Below, piece by piece: positions 59,755 to 64,000 of a stretch of DNA of 64,000 nt. Both the position numbers and the translations under genes were made by a program. Under the pieces are notes generated by a model. It saw only the letters and a program-made list of their open reading frames with translations, ran no database searches and had not been told where the DNA came from. The stretch covers positions 440,696 through 504,695 of the forward strand of contig JAPLYU010000001.1 of assembly GCA_026395405.1 (NCBI GenBank). The letters run 5' to 3'. The stretch's first letter is position 1. Each line of letters starts with the position of its first letter. This DNA is from Candidatus Saccharimonadota bacterium (GTDB taxonomy: Bacteria; Patescibacteriota; Saccharimonadia; Saccharimonadales; Saccharimonadaceae).

Positions 59755-59910
59755 CAGATAAAATGTATGAATTCTTACATTAAATGAAATCGTATTATTA
59801 TAAAATTCAAATGCAAGTTTAAGAAAAGAATTGAATAGATTCTTTTCTAATTCGATGATAGCGCGAGGGTCGATCTGTCATCCGATTAAACTCTTTTGAA
59901 GGGAGAAAGC

Positions 59911-60450
59911 ATGAAGAGATTAGCGTTGAGTCTAGTTTCTATTGCGTTTATATCGATTCTAGCAATAGGCGCCACGAGTGCCTATTTTTCAGATCAATCA
60001 ACCGCAGCAGGAAATACTTTTGCAGCAGGCAGAATAGATTTGGATCTTAATGGAAAAGATAGTCTAACTCATGCATATTCGGTCAATGGAATTGCACCGG
60101 GAGCGTGGGATTATGCTGGACAGGTTGTTTTGAAAAATGACGGTTCTGTTGATGGACGTGCATGGCTAGAGATAAAAAACGTAAAAACAAATGGGAACGG
60201 TGCTTTGGGAAATCTAGTTAAGGCAAGTTTTCAAGAAAACGTATCGCCCTGGACAAGATTTGGTGGCGATAATTCAGTCAAAGCCTCTCAGAATATTAAA
60301 GTCGACCTGTTTGACCTGAAAGCTGGAGCTTCAATGCCTTTAGTTGTTTATGCGGTATGGCCGAATGGTACTCCAGCAACAGATAATCCAGCTCAGGGTG
60401 AAATCACCACATTCGTTGTTGTTTTCCATCTTGATCAAAAAATGCATTAA
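59911..60450 (+). CDS. TasA/camelysin-like secreted protein
   Basis: MKRLALSLVSIAFISILAIGATSAYFSDQSTAAGNTFAAGRIDLDLN (SipW-type signal); ATG 59911 after GGGAG. Confidence 0.8.
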   Translation: MKRLALSLVSIAFISILAIGATSAYFSDQSTAAGNTFAAGRIDLDLNGKDSLTHAYSVNGIAPGAWDYAGQVVLKNDGSVDGRAWLEIKNVKTNGNGALGNLVKASFQENVSPWTRFGGDNSVKASQNIKVDLFDLKAGASMPLVVYAVWPNGTPATDNPAQGEITTFVVVFHLDQKMH

Positions 60451-60600
60451 AAGTATTTCAAAAACCTAAGTAGTTACATTTAAATAAAAACTAATATAGA
60501 AACGAATTTTTTAAAAGTATCTGAATGGGTTTACGGAAAAAACCGTTAAAAATTAATACGAGTATTTTACTTTAAATTTAAAAACTAAGGAGATAATCTA

Positions 60601-61173
60601 ATGAAAAGGATAGCTTTAAGTTTAATGACTATCGCAGTCGTTTTGACGATGTCGATAGCAGCAACTGGTGCGTATTTCAGTGATACTGCGGTCGTAAGGG
60701 GTAATACATTTTCGACTGGTTCAGTAAAAATCGGAAATGTTAGTGGAAATTCAATTTCTGTAACAAACCTAGTACCCGGGGATTGGACAGGATATTATCC
60801 GTTTAACGTTCCATACATAGGCTCGATTAACGCAGATATTTACACGGGTGTTACCGGTGCAAATCCTGGCACCCCATCAAACGAGTTTGCCGATAAACTA
60901 ACGGTCGATATATACAGCTATGATACTGGTACCGCAGTATGGAGTGGGCTAGCAAAAGATTTATCTGGAAACTGGCTTAAGGTTGCTTCAAACGTAGCTC
61001 CAAATGCTACAAAGCATTATGGGATCAGATTTATGCTTGATCCTAATGTTGATGACACATATCAAAATATAAATAATATTGACACTACTTTCTTAATATA
61101 CGCAGTCCAAGCAAACGGACCCGCCCCAGGTAGTATCGGAATTCCATATGGCTTCAAGGGTAATTACTACTAG
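60601..61173 (+). CDS. TasA/camelysin-like secreted protein, second paralogue
   Basis: MKRIALSLMTIAVVLTMSIAATGAYFSDTAVVRGNTFSTGSVKI; RBS AAGGAG. Confidence 0.8.
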   Translation: MKRIALSLMTIAVVLTMSIAATGAYFSDTAVVRGNTFSTGSVKIGNVSGNSISVTNLVPGDWTGYYPFNVPYIGSINADIYTGVTGANPGTPSNEFADKLTVDIYSYDTGTAVWSGLAKDLSGNWLKVASNVAPNATKHYGIRFMLDPNVDDTYQNINNIDTTFLIYAVQANGPAPGSIGIPYGFKGNYY

Positions 61174-61267
61174 TATGTAAATCTAGCTTCATCGGTTGCC
61201 CCGGCAAACCTAGGGGCAACTAAATGAGGCTAGATAAATTAATGACGAAAGGGTATAGAATAAAGCT

Positions 61268-61897
61268 ATGGCAAAAACTTGGAAGATAGTAAAAATATTT
61301 TTTTACATTGCAATTATAGTCAGCGCGATATTTATCATTATTACATCAATCAATATATTCGGTTTTCAATCATTTATTGTAAAATCGGGCTCTATGGAAC
61401 CTAAAATACATACAGGCAGTGTTGTTGTCGACCACTCAAGCACTAATTATCAGACAAGCGACGTAATTACCTTTAAAGTTACAGGTACCAAAGATACAGT
61501 AACCCACAGAATAGTCAAGGTAAATCAAAAATCAGGTATTACAAGTTATCGGGTTAAAGGCGATGCCAATGCAACTCCGGACCCGGACCCGGTACTGAAA
61601 ACGAATGTTGTTGGTAGGGTGTTGTTTTCTGTTCCTTTTTTGGGTTACTTGATTTCATTTATTCGATCCATTCCTGGTCTGATTATATTTATCGCGATTC
61701 CAACCCTCATTATCATCAGTGAAGAGATTGGTAATATCAAGACGGAAGTGAAAAAAATCGCGAATAGGAACAAAGACATTAATAAAAAAGTGGCAGAACT
61801 TGCAAAAAAAGAGTCCGAACTTGAGGCCAGAGAGCAAAAGATAAGAGAAGTAATTAAGAAAATTCAAGAAAAAACGAACAATAACCCCAAGCTATGA
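61268..61897 (+). CDS. Signal peptidase I, SipW/archaeal-like (Ser/His)
   Basis: VKSGSMEPKIHTGSVVVD...DTVTHRIVKV...YRVKGDANATPDPDPV. Confidence 0.85.
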   Translation: MAKTWKIVKIFFYIAIIVSAIFIIITSINIFGFQSFIVKSGSMEPKIHTGSVVVDHSSTNYQTSDVITFKVTGTKDTVTHRIVKVNQKSGITSYRVKGDANATPDPDPVLKTNVVGRVLFSVPFLGYLISFIRSIPGLIIFIAIPTLIIISEEIGNIKTEVKKIANRNKDINKKVAELAKKESELEAREQKIREVIKKIQEKTNNNPKL

Positions 61898-61923
61898 CTA
61901 ACGATATATGCTAAAGTAGTTAC

Positions 61924-62217
61924 ATGATGAAGAGGGTGTTGAATGTCATGCTGATAGTCTTGTCATTGACAGCCCCGGCTCTTGTTGGAGTGTTATTTAG
62001 CGACTATTTTCACACTCGTGCCGAAGACGATTACATTTTTATTTTTGCCGCCATTGTTGCGCCACTAGTAATTGCAATTATTGGGACAGTAATTGGTTTA
62101 ATCACTCGCAATGAGAAAAATGCATATAAGTGGCAAGTTGTCGGTTTTGCAATACCCTCCATAGTTGCGATTACATATTTGTTTTCATATCTTTTGCTGA
62201 TGAATGTGGCGGAGTAG
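61924..62217 (+). CDS. Small membrane protein
   Basis: Three predicted TM segments. Confidence 0.55.
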   Translation: MMKRVLNVMLIVLSLTAPALVGVLFSDYFHTRAEDDYIFIFAAIVAPLVIAIIGTVIGLITRNEKNAYKWQVVGFAIPSIVAITYLFSYLLLMNVAE

Positions 62218-62220
62218 GGC

Positions 62221-62415
62221 ATGCCAAGAAAAAATAGAATAAATAAACATCAACCACTTCAGCTGGAAAAACTGGTTTGTAATAAAAAACGCTATGACAG
62301 CGACCGGGAAGCCCAAAAAGCAGCTGAAACTCAAATGCTGGAAAATATGAACCTTGAGCTATCCGTATATAGGTGTGATACCTGCAGATACTGGCACTTA
62401 ACAAGAAAAAAATAA
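62221..62415 (+). CDS. Small protein with C-terminal CDTC motif
   Basis: LEKLVCNKKRYDSDREAQKAAE...YRCDTCRYWHLTRKK. Confidence 0.55.
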   Translation: MPRKNRINKHQPLQLEKLVCNKKRYDSDREAQKAAETQMLENMNLELSVYRCDTCRYWHLTRKK

Positions 62416-62442
62416 TTAATATCACTATGCTATAGTGACCTG

Positions 62443-62556
62443 GTGAGCATTAAAAGATGGCACGGAAAAGATAAAGTACTAATTTATGCGTTATTTGCAG
62501 TTGTATATTTTTCATTAATAGTTTTTATCTTTGCCATCGTATATCTTCAAAAATAA
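62443..62556 (+). CDS. 37-aa single-TM small protein
   Basis: GTG start; VSIKRWHGKDKVLIYALFAVVYFSLIVFIFAIVYLQK; not in ORF track. Confidence 0.4.
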   Translation: MSIKRWHGKDKVLIYALFAVVYFSLIVFIFAIVYLQK

Positions 62557-62580
62557 AATTATAAATTGAAATAAATATAG

Positions 62581-62602
62581 CCAGCAAAAATTGCTGGTTT
62601 TT
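62581..62602 (+). terminator. Rho-independent terminator
   Basis: CCAGCAA-aaa-TTGCTGG-TTTTTT. Confidence 0.85.
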
Positions 62603-62655
62603 TCGGGCATCAACTCTAACAGGACGAGTAATTAATTTTATTTGATTGGGTTTAC

Positions 62656-62952
62656 TTATGCAGCTGCGTGTCTTTTTGAAAATCGCTGTACTTTTGCTGG
62701 TTTTGTTGATTTGTAAAACGCCTTCTTTGGCTCTTTGGTAGAATATAACTTCCTCATCTTTTTGTTTTGCCTTTTAAATTCGCGCCTCATGTCATAAATA
62801 GTTTCGGCCATTTCGATTTCAATTTCTGCTGACATCTTGGCATCAATTTCACTATCAAATGGTTCAATGGTGGTCTCAATATAGTCGTCTTGGTTTATTT
62901 TTAAGTTTCCGTGTTGGTTATTGCTTTCGCCCTGAAAATCATAACGCACCAT
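62656..62952 (-). CDS. Hypothetical charged protein
   Basis: 98-aa ORF, acidic/basic segments. Confidence 0.5.
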   Translation of the reverse strand: MVRYDFQGESNNQHGNLKINQDDYIETTIEPFDSEIDAKMSAEIEIEMAETIYDMRREFKRQNKKMRKLYSTKEPKKAFYKSTKPAKVQRFSKRHAAA

Positions 62953-63152
62953 AACTGTCTCCCTAATTTGTTAAGAATTTATATTTACTCGAATAAACTC
63001 TATTCCCTATACACCTCCCTTCACTTACACCCTCGCATTTGTTCATAACATCACTATAACGAGTTATTAGCGCGATGTATGTGAAGATTATTACATTTTT
63101 ATAATGAATATTTGCTTAGAATAAAAGTGATAGATAAGTTAGGAGGAAAATG

Positions 63153-63491
63153 ATGTCAAAATATATGATTTTACACAACGCCCCCGAACCCTCGGGTGAG
63201 TTTATGGCACATTCAAGCCCGGAGGATATGAAGAGGGGGATGGACGATTGGATGAGGTGGAAGGACGAAGCCGAAAAAACTGTAAAATTCGAATTTGGAA
63301 TGCCCCTTCAGGCGGTAGCTCGAATTTACACAGATAAAGTCACCGACAGCGATAATCCAGCCGGTGGCTATTCGATGATAGAGGCTGACTCAAAACAGCA
63401 GGTAATTGATGTCTTGCGAAACCACCCACACCTAGGACGTATGGGCACAAGTATCGATGTCCTGGAAATAATCCCAATGCCTGGAATATGA
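63153..63491 (+). CDS. YCII-related domain protein
   Basis: KYMILHNAPE...GGYSMIEADSKQQVIDVLRNHPHL; RBS GGAGG. Confidence 0.7.
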   Translation: MSKYMILHNAPEPSGEFMAHSSPEDMKRGMDDWMRWKDEAEKTVKFEFGMPLQAVARIYTDKVTDSDNPAGGYSMIEADSKQQVIDVLRNHPHLGRMGTSIDVLEIIPMPGI

Positions 63492-63493
63492 AT

Positions 63494-63721
63494 CTAATAG
63501 CCTAAGAAAATCGAACCGGCAAAAAACATATGAATTATGGCGATTGAAAATGAAACGATAACCATTGTCGGGTGAAACTTGAAGGGTAGATGGTTCTTTG
63601 TATTCTTGTAATTGGTATAGCCTATGAAAGCAGTAAATGCGAACGAAAGAAGTGTCAAGAACCCTAAACATGCAGCAAAAGGAACATTAAACAACGTCGA
63701 AAGTGCAATTTGGTGAATCAT
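63494..63721 (-). CDS. Small membrane protein
   Basis: MIHQIALSTLFNVPFAACLGFLTLLSF...; ATG overlaps upstream stop (ATGA). Confidence 0.6.
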   Translation of the reverse strand: MIHQIALSTLFNVPFAACLGFLTLLSFAFTAFIGYTNYKNTKNHLPFKFHPTMVIVSFSIAIIHMFFAGSIFLGY

Positions 63722-64000
63722 TTTACGATAACCATTCCTTTCATAAATGTATGAATTGAACAATGATATTTAAACGTCCCAACCGTATCAAACGTACGTT
63801 GAACCTTGGCACCGCCCGCTATTGTCCCTAGATCGAATGAGCCATCGTCCGCTACGACAGTATGGTCAATTGAATCGTTGTTTTGCCATGTAACCGTTTC
63901 GCCTTTGTTGACAGTAATAGTACCAGGTTTAAACGTCTCTTGTGAGATTACAACCGTACCTGCCGGTACAGGGTTGTTGTTATTGCCGTTACTATTGCTA
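63718..64000 (-). CDS. Cupredoxin (plastocyanin-like), N-terminus beyond window
   Basis: Translated by eye: VVISQETFKPGTITVNKGETVTWQNNDSIDHTVVADDGSF...GTFKYHCSIHTFMKGMVIVK (His, CxxH, M ligands). Confidence 0.85.
   Translation of the reverse strand, partial: SNSNGNNNNPVPAGTVVISQETFKPGTITVNKGETVTWQNNDSIDHTVVADDGSFDLGTIAGGAKVQRTFDTVGTFKYHCSIHTFMKGMVIVK

Overview
The 64 kb window looks like a Patescibacteria/CPR chromosome, most likely Candidatus Saccharibacteria. This is inferred from gene content, ribosomal operon layout and absence of rpmD (L30); no database search was possible. About 0-30 kb is a core transcription/translation block: rpoB(end)-rpoC-rpsL-rpsG-fusA-tuf, then rpsJ, then rplC through rpsI, including secY, infA, rpmJ and rpoA. 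It is interrupted by accessory insertions between tuf and rpsJ and between rpsJ and rplC. About 30-42.7 kb is mixed housekeeping: trpS, an RluA-family synthase, a clamp-loader delta'-like protein, three tRNAs, YajQ, L33, and a GH15/GH57/GT4 alpha-glucan cluster. The most striking region is 42.83-59.3 kb. It starts at a tRNA-Trp gene and continues as a series of small gene cassettes. Each cassette boundary carries a degenerate ~35-40 bp repeat resembling the 3' end and flank of that tRNA (consensus by eye AGTTCTAAAATCATCCACTAGGGGCTGCCAAGCATAAGC, 14 sites). The repeat is often followed by a Rho-independent terminator and a new -10 element. It looks like an integron-like or tandemly accreted cassette array built on a tRNA 3' end, with no recombinase in the window. 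Cassettes encode type IV pilin-like proteins (one with a DGR-variable-region-like C-terminus), a HIT protein, a deoxyribosyltransferase-like protein, a 2H phosphoesterase, GC-rich orphan operons, and a radical SAM/SPASM enzyme followed by a 41-aa Cys-containing peptide (candidate RiPP). Other notable points: RpoC has lost both zinc-binding Cys clusters; L36, L33, S14 and S4 are Cys-free; core proteins are strongly Cys-depleted while several GC-rich accessory genes are Cys-rich; an unexplained structured intergenic region lies between rpoC and rpsL; and a TasA/SipW-like module lies at 59.9-61.9 kb.
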